Below, in pieces: positions 44,004-53,265 of a DNA stretch of 64,000 bases. Source of the stretch: DAITBA01 sp036824005 (GTDB lineage Bacteria > Pseudomonadota > Gammaproteobacteria > Burkholderiales > Rhodocyclaceae); NCBI GenBank assembly GCA_036824005.1, contig DAITBA010000019.1, positions 8,167 to 72,166 on the forward strand, written 5' to 3'. Numbering within the stretch: the stretch's first letter is position 1; every line of letters begins with the position of its first letter. A model generated the notes under the pieces. That model did not search any database, was not told where the DNA came from, and saw nothing but the letters and a program-made list of their open reading frames with translations. Made by a program: the position numbers and the translations under genes.

Positions 44004-45071
44004 ATGTTCTACCGCGAAGCAGGCCAGCTCAAGGCGACCTACCAGGAAGACCAGCAGATCTTTCCGATCCGCCAGGACAAGATCGCGATCCTGCTGATCG
44101 TTGCCTTTTTCTTTGTCGTCGTGCCGGTTGTGGCCAATCAATACTGGTTGCAGGCGATACTGATCCCGACCTTGATTTTTTCTCTGGCGGCGCTCGGGTT
44201 GAACATTCTCACGGGCTACGCCGGCCTGCTTTCTCTCGGCTCTGCCGCTTTCATGGCCGTCGGCGCGTTTGCCGCGTACAACTTCGAGTTGCGCGTGCCG
44301 GGCATGCCGATTCTGGTGGCGTTCATCCTTGGCGGCTTGTGCGCCGCGGCGGTCGGGATCCTCTTCGGCCTGCCCTCGCTGCGTATCAAGGGCTTCTACC
44401 TGGCGGTGGCGACGCTGGCAGCGCAGTTTTTCGTCGTCTGGGTGCTCACCAAGGTAGGCTGGTTCTCCAATTACAGTTCCTCCGGCGTGATCACTGCCCA
44501 GAAGGTGGAGATCCTCGGCTACACCTTCGATTCCCCGGAGAGCAAGTACTTGTTCACGCTCAGTGTCGTCGTCGTGTTGGCGGTGGCTGCGAAGAACATG
44601 GCGCGCACCACGATCGGGCGTTCGTGGATGGCGGTGCGGGACATGGACGTGGCGGCGGAGGTGATCGGGTTCCACCTCATGCGGACCAAGCTCTCGGCGT
44701 TCGCCGTCAGTTCGTTCTACTGCGGCGTGGCGGGCGCCCTGTATGCCTTTACCTATCTCGGCACCGTGGAACCGGAGGGCTTTAATCTAGATCTCAGCTT
44801 CCGTATCCTGTTCATGATTATCATCGGCGGTGTGGGCACTGTCCTCGGATCGTTCCTTGGCGCCGCCTTCATCGTCCTGCTGCCGATCGCGTTGGACAAT
44901 TTGCTGCCGGCGATCTTTGGTGACGCCCTCCCGGCCGGGATTACGTCGAACCTGCAACTGGTCGTGTTCGGAGGATTGATCATTTTCTTCCTGATCGTCG
45001 AGCCACATGGCCTGGCGCGCCTGTGGCAGATCGGCAAGGAAAAACTGCGTCTGTGGCCGTTTCCGCACTGA
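44004..45071 (+). CDS. livM: LivM-type ABC permease
   Basis: Encodes 355 residues: a polar N-terminus of ~30 residues, then about nine to ten helices. LNILTGYAGLLSLGSAAFMAVGAFAA is the family signature and ARTTIGRSWMAVRDMDVAAEVIG the coupling loop. It forms the channel with livH. It is separated from livH by the tandem repeats. Confidence 0.92.
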   Translation: MFYREAGQLKATYQEDQQIFPIRQDKIAILLIVAFFFVVVPVVANQYWLQAILIPTLIFSLAALGLNILTGYAGLLSLGSAAFMAVGAFAAYNFELRVPGMPILVAFILGGLCAAAVGILFGLPSLRIKGFYLAVATLAAQFFVVWVLTKVGWFSNYSSSGVITAQKVEILGYTFDSPESKYLFTLSVVVVLAVAAKNMARTTIGRSWMAVRDMDVAAEVIGFHLMRTKLSAFAVSSFYCGVAGALYAFTYLGTVEPEGFNLDLSFRILFMIIIGGVGTVLGSFLGAAFIVLLPIALDNLLPAIFGDALPAGITSNLQLVVFGGLIIFFLIVEPHGLARLWQIGKEKLRLWPFPH

Positions 45072-45122
45072 GTCGGCGGTGGCGGCATGATAGGCAACCC
45101 GCTTCATCGAGGAGGCATCATC

Positions 45123-46469
45123 ATGAGGAGACAAAAAATGACACCACGCATGACCGTCATAGTCGGCGCGCTCGTCGCTGCCGCTGTCGCGGCACCGGCA
45201 ACGGTATTCGCGCAGGCCAACGAGCAGTTCGTGCCGATGCTAAGTTACCGCGTCGGCCCCTATGCGCCGGGCGGCTCGGGTATCTTCGGCGGCTACATCG
45301 ACTACCTGCAATTGATCAATGAGCGCGAGGGCGGCGTCAACGGCGTCAAGCTGACTTGGGAGGAGTGCGAGACCGAGTACAACAACGCCCGTGGCGTGGA
45401 ATGCTACGAGCGCCTGAAGAAGAAGGGGCCGACCGGCGCCACCGTCGTGCAGCCGCTGTCCACCGGCATCACCTACTCGCTCATCGAAAAGGCGGCGGCG
45501 GACAAGATACCAGTCATATCGCTCGGCTATGGCCGCACCGATGCTACCGACGGGCGCGTCTTCCCGTACATCTTTCCGCTCATCACCAACTACTGGTCGC
45601 AGAATACGGTCAAGATCAAGTTCATCGGCCAGAAGGAAGGGGGCATGGACAAGCTAAAGGGCAAGAAGATCGTGAACATCTATCACGACTCGGCCTACGG
45701 CAAGGAAACCATTCCCGTGCTCGATGTCCAGGCGAAGAAGTACGGCTTTGAAGTGACCCATATCGCGGTGGCCCACCCGGGCAACGAACAACAGTCGCAA
45801 TGGCTGCAGGTGCGCCAGATCAAGCCGGACTGGGTCATCCTGCGCGGTTGGGGGGTGATGAATCCGACCGCGCTCAAGGCGGCGGCGAAGGTCGGCTTCC
45901 CGCGCGAGAAGATCGTCGGCGTGTGGTGGTCGGGTGCCGAAGAGGACGTGATTCCCGCCGGCGATGCGGCGAAGGGTTACGTCGCTGCGGGCTTTAACGT
46001 CTCCGGCACGAACTACCCTGTCATCCAGGACATCCAGAAGCATGTCTATGCCAAGGGCAAGGGCAACATGGAGGACAAGACCCGCATCGGCAGCATCTAC
46101 CACAACCGTGGCGTGGTGCATGGAATTGTCACGGTGGAGGCCATCCGAAAGGCGCAGGAGAAGTTCGGCAAGGGCAAACCGATCACCGGCGAGCAGATGC
46201 GCTGGGGCATCGAGAACCTGAACATCGACGAGGCACGCCTGAAGCAGCTCGGCGCCGTCGGGTTCATGCCGCCGCTCAAGGTCTCTTGCGACAACCACGA
46301 AGGCAGCGGCAAGGCGCGCTTCCTGCAATGGGACGGCAAGCAATGGAAGAGCGTCTCGGATTGGATCGACGCCGACCAAAGCATCGTGCGCCCGATGATC
46401 GAGGAATCGGCCGCGAAGTATGCCAAGGAGAAAGGCATTACCCCGCGCGACTGCGCGAAAGAGGGCTGA
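45123..46469 (+). CDS. Liv-type ABC substrate-binding protein
   Basis: Encodes 448 residues from ATG 45123 (GAGGAGG site upstream). A signal peptide ends near AQA. The type I periplasmic fold shows YRVGPYAPGGSGIFGGYIDYL, GVNGVKLTWEECETEY, and GYGRTDATDGRVFPYIFPL. At 448 residues it is longer than LivK (about 370), as in members that bind acids or aromatics rather than amino acids. The ligand cannot be read from sequence; neighbouring CoA ligases point to a carboxylic acid. Confidence 0.9.
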   Translation: MRRQKMTPRMTVIVGALVAAAVAAPATVFAQANEQFVPMLSYRVGPYAPGGSGIFGGYIDYLQLINEREGGVNGVKLTWEECETEYNNARGVECYERLKKKGPTGATVVQPLSTGITYSLIEKAAADKIPVISLGYGRTDATDGRVFPYIFPLITNYWSQNTVKIKFIGQKEGGMDKLKGKKIVNIYHDSAYGKETIPVLDVQAKKYGFEVTHIAVAHPGNEQQSQWLQVRQIKPDWVILRGWGVMNPTALKAAAKVGFPREKIVGVWWSGAEEDVIPAGDAAKGYVAAGFNVSGTNYPVIQDIQKHVYAKGKGNMEDKTRIGSIYHNRGVVHGIVTVEAIRKAQEKFGKGKPITGEQMRWGIENLNIDEARLKQLGAVGFMPPLKVSCDNHEGSGKARFLQWDGKQWKSVSDWIDADQSIVRPMIEESAAKYAKEKGITPRDCAKEG

Positions 46470-46506
46470 TATGGCGTAGGGTTCGTCCCAATGACTGGCC
46501 GAGGCG

Positions 46507-46534
46507 CAGCGGGCGGGTGAGATGCCGCCCGCTG
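46507..46534 (+). repeat. Strong GC hairpin between substrate-binding protein and livF
   Basis: CAGCGGGCGG (46507-46516) pairs with CCGCCCGCTG (46525-46534) around an 8-base loop, 37 bases after the stop and with no T run. Such hairpins often protect the highly expressed binding-protein message while letting some transcription continue. Confidence 0.65.
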
Positions 46535-46574
46535 TTCCGCCGGCTGCCCAGACCGTTTCCGCTTGATCGATGCC

Positions 46575-47411
46575 ATGACGCCCGCCGCCGCTCCCGCCGC
46601 GCAGACCGCGCCGGCCTACCTCACTGTCAACAACATCGAGGTAATCTACGACCATGTCATTCTGGTGCTGAAGGGTGTGTCCCTGGGGGTGCCGAAGGGG
46701 CGGATCGTCGCATTGCTCGGCGCCAACGGTGCCGGCAAGACGACGACACTCAAGGCGATCTCCAATCTCTTGCGCGCCGAGCGGGGCGACGTCACCAAGG
46801 GCAGCATCGAGTTCAAGGGCGTGCGCGTGGATCAACTGACACCCTCGGAGCTGGTCAAGCGCGGCGTCATACAGGTCATGGAGGGCCGGCACTGCTTTGC
46901 CCACCTGACGGTCGAGGAGAATCTCCTCACCGGCGCCTACACGCGCAAGGCATCGCGCAGCGAAATCCGGCAAAACCTCGATCTGGTCTATACCTACTTT
47001 CCACGGCTGAAGCTGCGCCGCACCTCCCAGGCGGGCTACACCTCGGGGGGCGAACAGCAGATGATGGCCATCGGCCGCGCCCTGATGGCGAAGCCGGAGA
47101 TGATTCTTCTCGACGAACCGTCGATGGGCCTGGCGCCGCAGATCGTCGAGGAGATCTTCGAGATCGTGAAGAACCTCAATACCAAGGAGAATGTCAGCTT
47201 CCTGCTTGCCGAGCAGAACACCATGGTGGCGCTGCGTTTCGCGGATTTCGGCTATATCCTGGAGAACGGACGCGTCGTGATGGAAGGCGATGCCAAGGAG
47301 CTTGCCGCCAACGAGGATGTCAAGGAGTTCTATCTCGGCCTTGCCGGCGAGAAGCGCAAGAGCTTCCGCGAGGTGAAACACTACCGTCGCCGCAAGCGCT
47401 GGCTGGCTTAG
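46575..47411 (+). CDS. livF: LivF-type ABC ATPase
   Basis: Encodes 278 residues from ATG 46575; a TTG at 46563 is possible and neither has a clear ribosome site. Motifs: Walker A GANGAGKTTTL, QVMEGRHCFAHLTVEENL, signature SGGEQQMMAIGRAL, Walker B MILLDEPSMGLAP and LLAEQN. It is slightly long, with a basic C-terminal tail (REVKHYRRRKRW). Second ATPase of the importer. Confidence 0.92.
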   Translation: MTPAAAPAAQTAPAYLTVNNIEVIYDHVILVLKGVSLGVPKGRIVALLGANGAGKTTTLKAISNLLRAERGDVTKGSIEFKGVRVDQLTPSELVKRGVIQVMEGRHCFAHLTVEENLLTGAYTRKASRSEIRQNLDLVYTYFPRLKLRRTSQAGYTSGGEQQMMAIGRALMAKPEMILLDEPSMGLAPQIVEEIFEIVKNLNTKENVSFLLAEQNTMVALRFADFGYILENGRVVMEGDAKELAANEDVKEFYLGLAGEKRKSFREVKHYRRRKRWLA

Positions 47412-47516
47412 ACGAATTTGCCTGCCACGCGCAGCGGGGACACGGCAGGCGAGACCACGCCATCTACGGGCGCTGCCCTTTCAGCGGTGCGGCCCGAAAC
47501 ACGCCGGAGTGCCTCG

Positions 47517-48749
47517 ATGTCTTATTTCGACCAACTGGAAACGCGTGACGCGCTCGAGCGCGAACGCTCGCTCATGGCGCGCCTGCCGCAGCAGGTGGCG
47601 CATGCCAAGAGCAAGACCGCCTACTATGCCACGGCATTTTCGGACATCGACCCGCGCGCCATCAACTCCCGGGCGGCGCTCGCTATCCTGCCGGTGCTGC
47701 GCAAGGGCGAACTGCTGGAACTGCAGAAGAAGGAGCGGCCCTTCGGCGGCCTCAATGCCACGTCGCTGCGCGAGTTGAACTGGGTGTTTCAATCCCCGGG
47801 GCCGATCTACGATCCGGCCGGTCGCGGGGATGACTGGTGGCGCTTTGCCCGCCCGATGTACGCCGCGGGCTTCCGCGCCGGGGATCTGATCCACAATACA
47901 TTCTCCTATCATTTTACACCCGCCGGATTGATGTTCGAGGGCGGTGCACGCAAGCTCGGCTGCTGCGTTTTTCCTGCCGGTATCGGCCAGACGGAAATGC
48001 AGGTGGCGGCCATGGCCGACCTGCGGCCGGCGTGCTACGTCGGCACGCCGTCGTTCCTCAAGATCATTCTCGATAAGGCGGACGAGATGCAGGTGAATGT
48101 CTCCTCGCTGACTAAGGCACTGGTTTCCGGCGAGGCGCTTCCCGCCAGTCTGCGTGCTGCCCTGAACAGCCGCGGCGTGAGCGTTCGCCAGTGTTACGCC
48201 ACGGCCGACGTTGGCACCATCGCGTACGAGACCGAGGCGCAGGAGGGGATGGTGATTGATGAGGATGTGATCATTGAAATCGTCCGGCCCGGCACGGGCG
48301 ATCCCGTTGCCGAGGGCGAAGTCGGCGAGGTCGTCGTCACCACGTTCAATCCCGATTATCCGCTGCTGCGCTTCGGCACCGGCGATCTGTCCGCCGTGCT
48401 GCCCGGCATGTCGCCCTGCGGACGCACCAATACGCGCATCAAGGGCTGGCTGGGGCGTGCCGATCAGACGACCAAGGTGAAGGGGATGTTCGTCCATCCT
48501 TCTCAGGTTGCGGATATCGTCAAGCGCCACTCCGACATCGGCAAGGCGCGCCTGGTGGTCGACAACCCGGGCGGCAGCGACCGCATGACATTGCGCTGCG
48601 AAGTGCTATTCCGCAACGACGCGATGGCACGGGCGGTCGCGGTCACCATCCGCGATGTGACCAAGCTGCGCGGCGAAGTGGAGTTCGTCGCGCCGGGTAG
48701 CCTGCCCAACGACGGCAAGGTCATCGAGGACGCTCGCAAATACGAGTAG
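47517..48749 (+). CDS. Phenylacetate-CoA ligase-like protein lacking the usual AMP loop
   Basis: Encodes 410 residues from ATG 47517. It resembles PaaK-type adenylating enzymes in the C-terminal half: YATADVGTIAYE, LLRFGTGDLSAVL, IKGWLGRADQTTKVKGMFVHPSQV. The P-loop-like SSGTTGKP motif expected near residue 95 is replaced by FQSPGPIYDPAGRGDDWW. So ATP binding may be altered, or it belongs to a subfamily of its own. Encoded directly after livF, it likely acts on the same substrate as the importer. Confidence 0.78.
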   Translation: MSYFDQLETRDALERERSLMARLPQQVAHAKSKTAYYATAFSDIDPRAINSRAALAILPVLRKGELLELQKKERPFGGLNATSLRELNWVFQSPGPIYDPAGRGDDWWRFARPMYAAGFRAGDLIHNTFSYHFTPAGLMFEGGARKLGCCVFPAGIGQTEMQVAAMADLRPACYVGTPSFLKIILDKADEMQVNVSSLTKALVSGEALPASLRAALNSRGVSVRQCYATADVGTIAYETEAQEGMVIDEDVIIEIVRPGTGDPVAEGEVGEVVVTTFNPDYPLLRFGTGDLSAVLPGMSPCGRTNTRIKGWLGRADQTTKVKGMFVHPSQVADIVKRHSDIGKARLVVDNPGGSDRMTLRCEVLFRNDAMARAVAVTIRDVTKLRGEVEFVAPGSLPNDGKVIEDARKYE

Positions 48750-48851
48750 CGCGACGGAGCGCGTGCCGCTCCTTGGCAAAGCGGCCCGCGCGCTGGCGGG
48801 CGCTGCTATGCTGTCCGCGGCGCCGCGTGGCGTCCATCCGAGGGTAATCCG

Positions 48852-50018
48852 ATGCGTCTCAAACCTCTGGCCGGTGTGCGCGTGCTCGATTTGACCCGGC
48901 TGCTGCCGGGCCCGATGGCGACGTTGCACCTGGCGGATCTCGGCGCGGACGTCATCAAGATCGAGGACACCGGCGCGGGCGACTATGGCCGCACACTAGG
49001 GCCCATGGACGGTGACACCAGCCATCTTTTCGCACTGGTCAATCGCAACAAGCGCAGCCTGCGGCTGGACCTGAAGCAGGCAGCGGGCGTCGAACTCTTT
49101 CTGCGCCTGGCGTGCGATGCGGATATCGTGCTCGAGAGTTTTCGCCCCGGCGTGGTCGACAAACTCGGCGTCGGCTACGCCGCGGTATCGGCAATCAATC
49201 CGCGCGTTGTCTATTGCTCGATCACCGGCTATGGCCAGAATGGGCCCTACCGTGATCGCGCCGGACATGACATAAACTTTCTCGGCTATGCCGGCGTGCT
49301 CGACCAGATCGGCATCGCGAACGGCGCGCCGGCATTGCCGAATTTCCAGATCGGCGATCTGCTCGGCGGCGCGCTGTCGGCCCTGGTCGCGGTGTTGGCG
49401 GCGCTGCTGGACGCCCGGGGTACGGGAAAGGGCCGGTACATCGATGTCGCCATGGCCGACGGCGTGCTGGCTCACGCTGTCATTCCCATGCTCGCCGTGC
49501 TCGCGCATGGCCGGGCGGCGCCGCGGGGCGACGATCTGCTTTCCGGCGGGGTGCCATGCTACGGAATTTACGCGACCGCCGACGGACGGCATCTTGCCGT
49601 GGGCGCACTCGAGCCCAAATTCTGGGCGCGGCTGTGCGAGATCACCGGCCGGGCCGACCTCGTACCCCATGGATTGGCCACGGGTGCCGAGGGCGCACGC
49701 GCCCGCGCCGAGCTCCAGGCCGTGTTCTCCCGCCACAGCCTTGCGCACTGGACCGAGGTGTTCGATCAGGCCGATTGTTGTGTCACCCCCATCCTGCGCC
49801 TGGAGGAGAGCCTGGCGAACGAGCAGTTCCGCGCGCGGCATATGGTCGTGAACAAAGCGGGCGCGCGTCAGCTTGCACCGCCGTTCCATATGAGCGACTT
49901 CGATTTCGACACGTCACACCCAGCGCCCGCCGCAGGCGAGCATAGCGATGCGATTCTGCGCGAGGCCGGTTATTCCGCCGAGCAGATCGCTGGGCTGCGC
50001 GCACGGCAAATCATCTGA
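48852..50018 (+). CDS. CaiB/BaiF-family CoA-transferase (family III)
   Basis: Encodes 388 residues. The start MRLKPLAGVRVLDLTRLLPGP, the aspartate motif GHDINFLGYAGVLDQIG (catalytic Asp in GHDI), and GDLLGGALSALVAVLAALLDARGTG match alpha-methylacyl-CoA racemase/family III CoA-transferases. GHDI followed by NFLG fits racemase-like members. It could epimerise 2-methyl branched acyl-CoA or move CoA between acids. Confidence 0.88.
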   Translation: MRLKPLAGVRVLDLTRLLPGPMATLHLADLGADVIKIEDTGAGDYGRTLGPMDGDTSHLFALVNRNKRSLRLDLKQAAGVELFLRLACDADIVLESFRPGVVDKLGVGYAAVSAINPRVVYCSITGYGQNGPYRDRAGHDINFLGYAGVLDQIGIANGAPALPNFQIGDLLGGALSALVAVLAALLDARGTGKGRYIDVAMADGVLAHAVIPMLAVLAHGRAAPRGDDLLSGGVPCYGIYATADGRHLAVGALEPKFWARLCEITGRADLVPHGLATGAEGARARAELQAVFSRHSLAHWTEVFDQADCCVTPILRLEESLANEQFRARHMVVNKAGARQLAPPFHMSDFDFDTSHPAPAAGEHSDAILREAGYSAEQIAGLRARQII

Positions 50019-50041
50019 TCTCCCGCGCGCGACGTGCGACC

Positions 50042-50935
50042 GTGAGCAGTGCCCTGCTACTGATTCCCGACTTTGCGCTGATTGTTCTCGGCTTCGGCCT
50101 GCGTCGCCTTCTGCACTTGGGTGACCACTTCTGGACCGGTCTGGAGAAGCTCGTGTACTTCGTGCTGTTTCCGGCACTGCTGTTCAACGCTATTGCCCGG
50201 ACGCAGATCGACTTTGGTGCCGCCGCACCGCTGGTGGCCGCCGGACTGGTGGCCATGTTGTGCGGCATCGTGCTCGGGATGACGGCACGGCCGCTGTTCG
50301 GTCCGCGCAGGGCGGCGTTCGCCTCGCAGTTCCAGTGTGCCTTCCGGTTCAACTCCTACATCGGACTCGCCGTGCTGGGCAAGCTGCACGGTGCCGCGGG
50401 TATCGCCGCGATGGGGGTGCTAATCGGTGCGCTCGTGCCCATCGCCAACCTTGCCTCGGTTTGGATGCTGGCGCGCCACGGCAACCTTGGCGTGCTCAGA
50501 GAGATCGCACGCAATCCCCTTATCCTGGCTACTTTCACCGGTCTGCTGTTCAATCTCGCCGGGATGACGATGCCGGACCCGCTGGCTCATTTCCTAGGCC
50601 GCTTGTCGGACGCCTCGATCACGCTCGGACTATTGGCAGTCGGTGCGGCCTTAAGGCTGCGCGGCGCCGTCGGCTCGCGCGTGCCTGCCGCCTATTTGCT
50701 CATCGTAAAGCTCATCGCCGTGCCGATTGCGGCGTTGGTGAGCGCCCGCCACCTCGGCCTGACAGGGGTGTACTTCGATACCGTGGTGTTGTTTGGCGCC
50801 CTGCCGACTGCCAGTAGCGCCTACATCCTGGCCATGCGTATGGGCGGTGAGGGTGCCGGCGTGGCGTGGCTGATTTCTGCCGGCACGGTGGCGGCGATGG
50901 TGACGCTGCCAACTTGGCTAGTCGTTCTCGGCTAG
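50042..50935 (+). CDS. AEC-family (auxin efflux carrier-like) permease
   Basis: Encodes 297 residues from GTG, with about ten hydrophobic segments. LEKLVYFVLFPALLFNAIAR and CAFRFNSYIGLAVLG with LPTASSAYILAMRMGG are family motifs. AEC members export or exchange carboxylates such as malate or malonate. Convergent with the FIST gene; stops overlap by four bases. Confidence 0.88.
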   Translation: MSSALLLIPDFALIVLGFGLRRLLHLGDHFWTGLEKLVYFVLFPALLFNAIARTQIDFGAAAPLVAAGLVAMLCGIVLGMTARPLFGPRRAAFASQFQCAFRFNSYIGLAVLGKLHGAAGIAAMGVLIGALVPIANLASVWMLARHGNLGVLREIARNPLILATFTGLLFNLAGMTMPDPLAHFLGRLSDASITLGLLAVGAALRLRGAVGSRVPAAYLLIVKLIAVPIAALVSARHLGLTGVYFDTVVLFGALPTASSAYILAMRMGGEGAGVAWLISAGTVAAMVTLPTWLVVLG

Positions 50936-52035
50936 AGGAACAGCGTCAGGACGCCGGTATATCCGTAGAGCTGATCGTGCGAGATTTCGCCATTGCAGAA
51001 GAATCCCGTCAGCGGCAGGTTGCCGAAGCGCTCGCGGATCATCTCCAGCTCGGTTGAATCAGTCTCGAACATGGAGCCGCCGCGTCCGAGGCAGGAGAAA
51101 TAGAGTCCGGCGCGAGGTGGTCCGGCCAGGGAAGACTGCAATTCGCCCAGCATTCGCGCCATGTCACGCTGTGCCGCACTTCCGCCGCGCCGGCAGAACA
51201 GCAGCGATTGGCCCGGTGTTACGTTCTCGTTGATGGCCAGCGCGCCTGAACGGGGATCGACGCCGATGACATGGCGGGCACGATAGTCGTGAATGCCGCG
51301 GCCGGACACGGGCAGACCGACCAAGATCAGCTGCGCGGCGCGCCGCAGGTCGCCCTGGAAGTGGTTGCCCGCTGCCTCGGCAATGGCGTTGCGATACGCT
51401 TCGAGGGCGGGTTGGCCATCGATGCGGGTGATCACGTTATCCTCGCAGTCGTCGATGCGCCGCACGCCTGCCAGCGGAGAGCAGCCCTGGGTCAGTCGCG
51501 TGGCGATACCAATGGCCTCGGAAAAGGCGACCCCGGAGATGCCGCCGGCGAGCACGCCATTGGCGATCTGGCGCGTCTCATCGCGGCCACTCGACAGGCC
51601 GCCCGTGACGAAGCCGCTGGTCACCTTGCCCGCCATGTCGGCGATCAGGTCCGCCATGTCGGGGGTGTTGGGGTCGGCGTGGACGACGGCGAAATAGGGT
51701 TGCGCCTCCCCATGGGGCAACGGGGCGCGCCCGGAGAACACGCGGAAGCTCTCGGGTGGAAACTGCCCGAGCAGCAGGCTGACTGCCGGGCGATCGATGG
51801 CGCCAGTGCCACTGCCGCATGTGCCTATTCCCGCCGATCCCACCCATTGCTCAACGCCGGTGGCCTGCCGCAGGTACACCACCAGCGCATCGGCATCCGC
51901 GACGAAACGGTCGGAGAAATACACGAACCCGAGGTTGGCTCGGGGCGGGACGGACAAGGCAGACAGCGCCGCCCGGGCAGCACTCTGCCAGTCGGCGGCG
52001 AAGGCGTGCGCGGCAGCGAATGCCGGAACGGTCAC
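50932..52035 (-). CDS. FIST-domain sensory protein
   Basis: Encodes 367 residues from GTG 52035, which overlaps the PhaM-like stop (GTGA). FIST_N (about 25-200: LGFVYFSDRF, GSAGIGTCGSG, VTGGLSSGRDETRQIANG) and FIST_C (about 215-360: YFSCLGRGGSMF, PLTGFFCNGEISHDQLYGYTGVL) are both clear. FIST domains are thought to sense small ligands such as amino acids. No signalling output domain is attached, so a partner is expected. Confidence 0.88.
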   Translation of the reverse strand: MTVPAFAAAHAFAADWQSAARAALSALSVPPRANLGFVYFSDRFVADADALVVYLRQATGVEQWVGSAGIGTCGSGTGAIDRPAVSLLLGQFPPESFRVFSGRAPLPHGEAQPYFAVVHADPNTPDMADLIADMAGKVTSGFVTGGLSSGRDETRQIANGVLAGGISGVAFSEAIGIATRLTQGCSPLAGVRRIDDCEDNVITRIDGQPALEAYRNAIAEAAGNHFQGDLRRAAQLILVGLPVSGRGIHDYRARHVIGVDPRSGALAINENVTPGQSLLFCRRGGSAAQRDMARMLGELQSSLAGPPRAGLYFSCLGRGGSMFETDSTELEMIRERFGNLPLTGFFCNGEISHDQLYGYTGVLTLFL

Positions 52036-52415
52036 TTCTTGGGTTTCTTCCCAGGCTCCGGAGGTTCCGTCGCCGCCGCCTGGCCCGTCTGGGTGCTTGC
52101 CTGGACGAGATTCCAGGGCCACAGAGCAGGGTTGGCGAAGGGGTTGGCGGCAGCCTCCGCCGAACTGGCAGACTGGCCGATCGCCTGAATCGCGGCCAAG
52201 GTCGTGCGCTGCATTTCCAACCCCTGGATGCTCATCTGCAGCATGTTCAGGTTCATCTTCAGCCAGCCTTCGACGGTCTTGAGCTCGGTGATGCGCTTGT
52301 CGATCTCATTGACGTCGAGCGTCGGTGTAATGATCCCGGGGAGGGAGAAACCCATATTGCCCCACATGCTTTTCAGGAACTCCAGTGGGTCCTGAATCTG
52401 ACCGTCGGTGCTCAT
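52032..52415 (-). CDS. PhaM-like polyhydroxybutyrate granule protein
   Basis: Encodes 127 residues. FLKSMWGNMG, then TPTLDVNEIDKRITELKTVEGWLKMNLNMLQMSIQGLEMQRTTLAA matches PhaM, which activates PHB synthase and links granules to the nucleoid. The usual Lys/Pro/Ala-repeat C-terminus that binds DNA is reduced to GKKPKK, so DNA tethering may be weak. AGGAGG precedes the ATG. Overlaps the FIST start. Confidence 0.8.
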   Translation of the reverse strand: MSTDGQIQDPLEFLKSMWGNMGFSLPGIITPTLDVNEIDKRITELKTVEGWLKMNLNMLQMSIQGLEMQRTTLAAIQAIGQSASSAEAAANPFANPALWPWNLVQASTQTGQAAATEPPEPGKKPKK

Positions 52416-52726
52416 TGCGGATAACCTCCTGCAGCTCGCCTGAGGACATGTTACCGCAAAGCATCACCCGGCCTGAAACATTATTCCGGACCGGACGACG
52501 GTGCGTGCTTGGCCGGTGGCCGCCGCAGCGTGCGTGGCGCGCGGCAGCCGGGCGGCGTCAGGTGCCGACATGCTGCGGGGTACGCACGGCGGGAGTGGAC
52601 AAAAAAAGGACGCAGCAAAGCCGCGCCCAAAGGACAGAGACGGCGGGGTCAGGCATGGCAACTGCCGGCCGGGTGAGTTGTTGTCGATGCGCCCGGCTGC
52701 ACCCTGAATCGTTCCTTGCTGCCGGG
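52416..52726. other. Intergenic region upstream of the PhaM-like gene
   Basis: About 310 bases with no supported gene on either strand. It should hold the leftward phaM promoter. No terminator or repeat is evident. Confidence 0.45.
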
Positions 52727-53017
52727 TTACTTAGGTTCCCCGGTTCGAGAACGATCCGATTGTCCTGCCATGCCGTTCTGCAGGGGTTGCAGGACGGCGA
52801 CGGGCCCACTAACTGTGGCGACGTTGTACTCGAAGGCACTTTCGATCTTCTGCACCGCCATGAGAATGGAGCCGAAGGCTGCCACGACCATTGCTCCGGT
52901 AACGAAGCTGGCAATGCTGTTGCGCCATTCCCGCCTGCCGTCGCCGGACCTCGCCCCGGCATGCGGCTCAACCTCAGGACGTGGCGGGCGAGTGCCCGGG
53001 CGCATTTGCGGTTTCAT
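52727..53017 (-). CDS. Small membrane protein of unknown function
   Basis: Encodes 96 residues from ATG 53017, which has AAGGGGG five bases upstream. A basic Pro/Arg-rich N-terminus (about 35 residues) is followed by one helix (IASFVTGAMVVAAFGSILMAV) and a polar tail. I do not recognise a family. A longer frame to 53125 lacks a ribosome site. Confidence 0.5.
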   Translation of the reverse strand: MKPQMRPGTRPPRPEVEPHAGARSGDGRREWRNSIASFVTGAMVVAAFGSILMAVQKIESAFEYNVATVSGPVAVLQPLQNGMAGQSDRSRTGEPK

Positions 53018-53265
53018 GGATCCCCCTTCGGCCCATTTTTTGGCCTGTTTTTCATCATTGCCAGCCGGGGCTGCGTCTGCATTGTGGACGTACAGCACTG
53101 CGAACCCGGCCTGAGCGAAGGCCATTCTGGTATAAACAGCCGATGCTCGAAATAGGGCAAATGGCCTAATCCGCCAAGAGTCCGACCTATGGCCGAGGCT
53201 CGCCTGTTGTCGCGGCGGCTGGCCGGCGGGCCTGTGGCCGCCTATCCTGGGAAGAGGTGATCGCC

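Noticed and set aside
45654..47381. 575-codon open frame antisense to the binding protein and livF
   Set aside because: It spans two genes and a hairpin on the sense strand, both with clear motifs.
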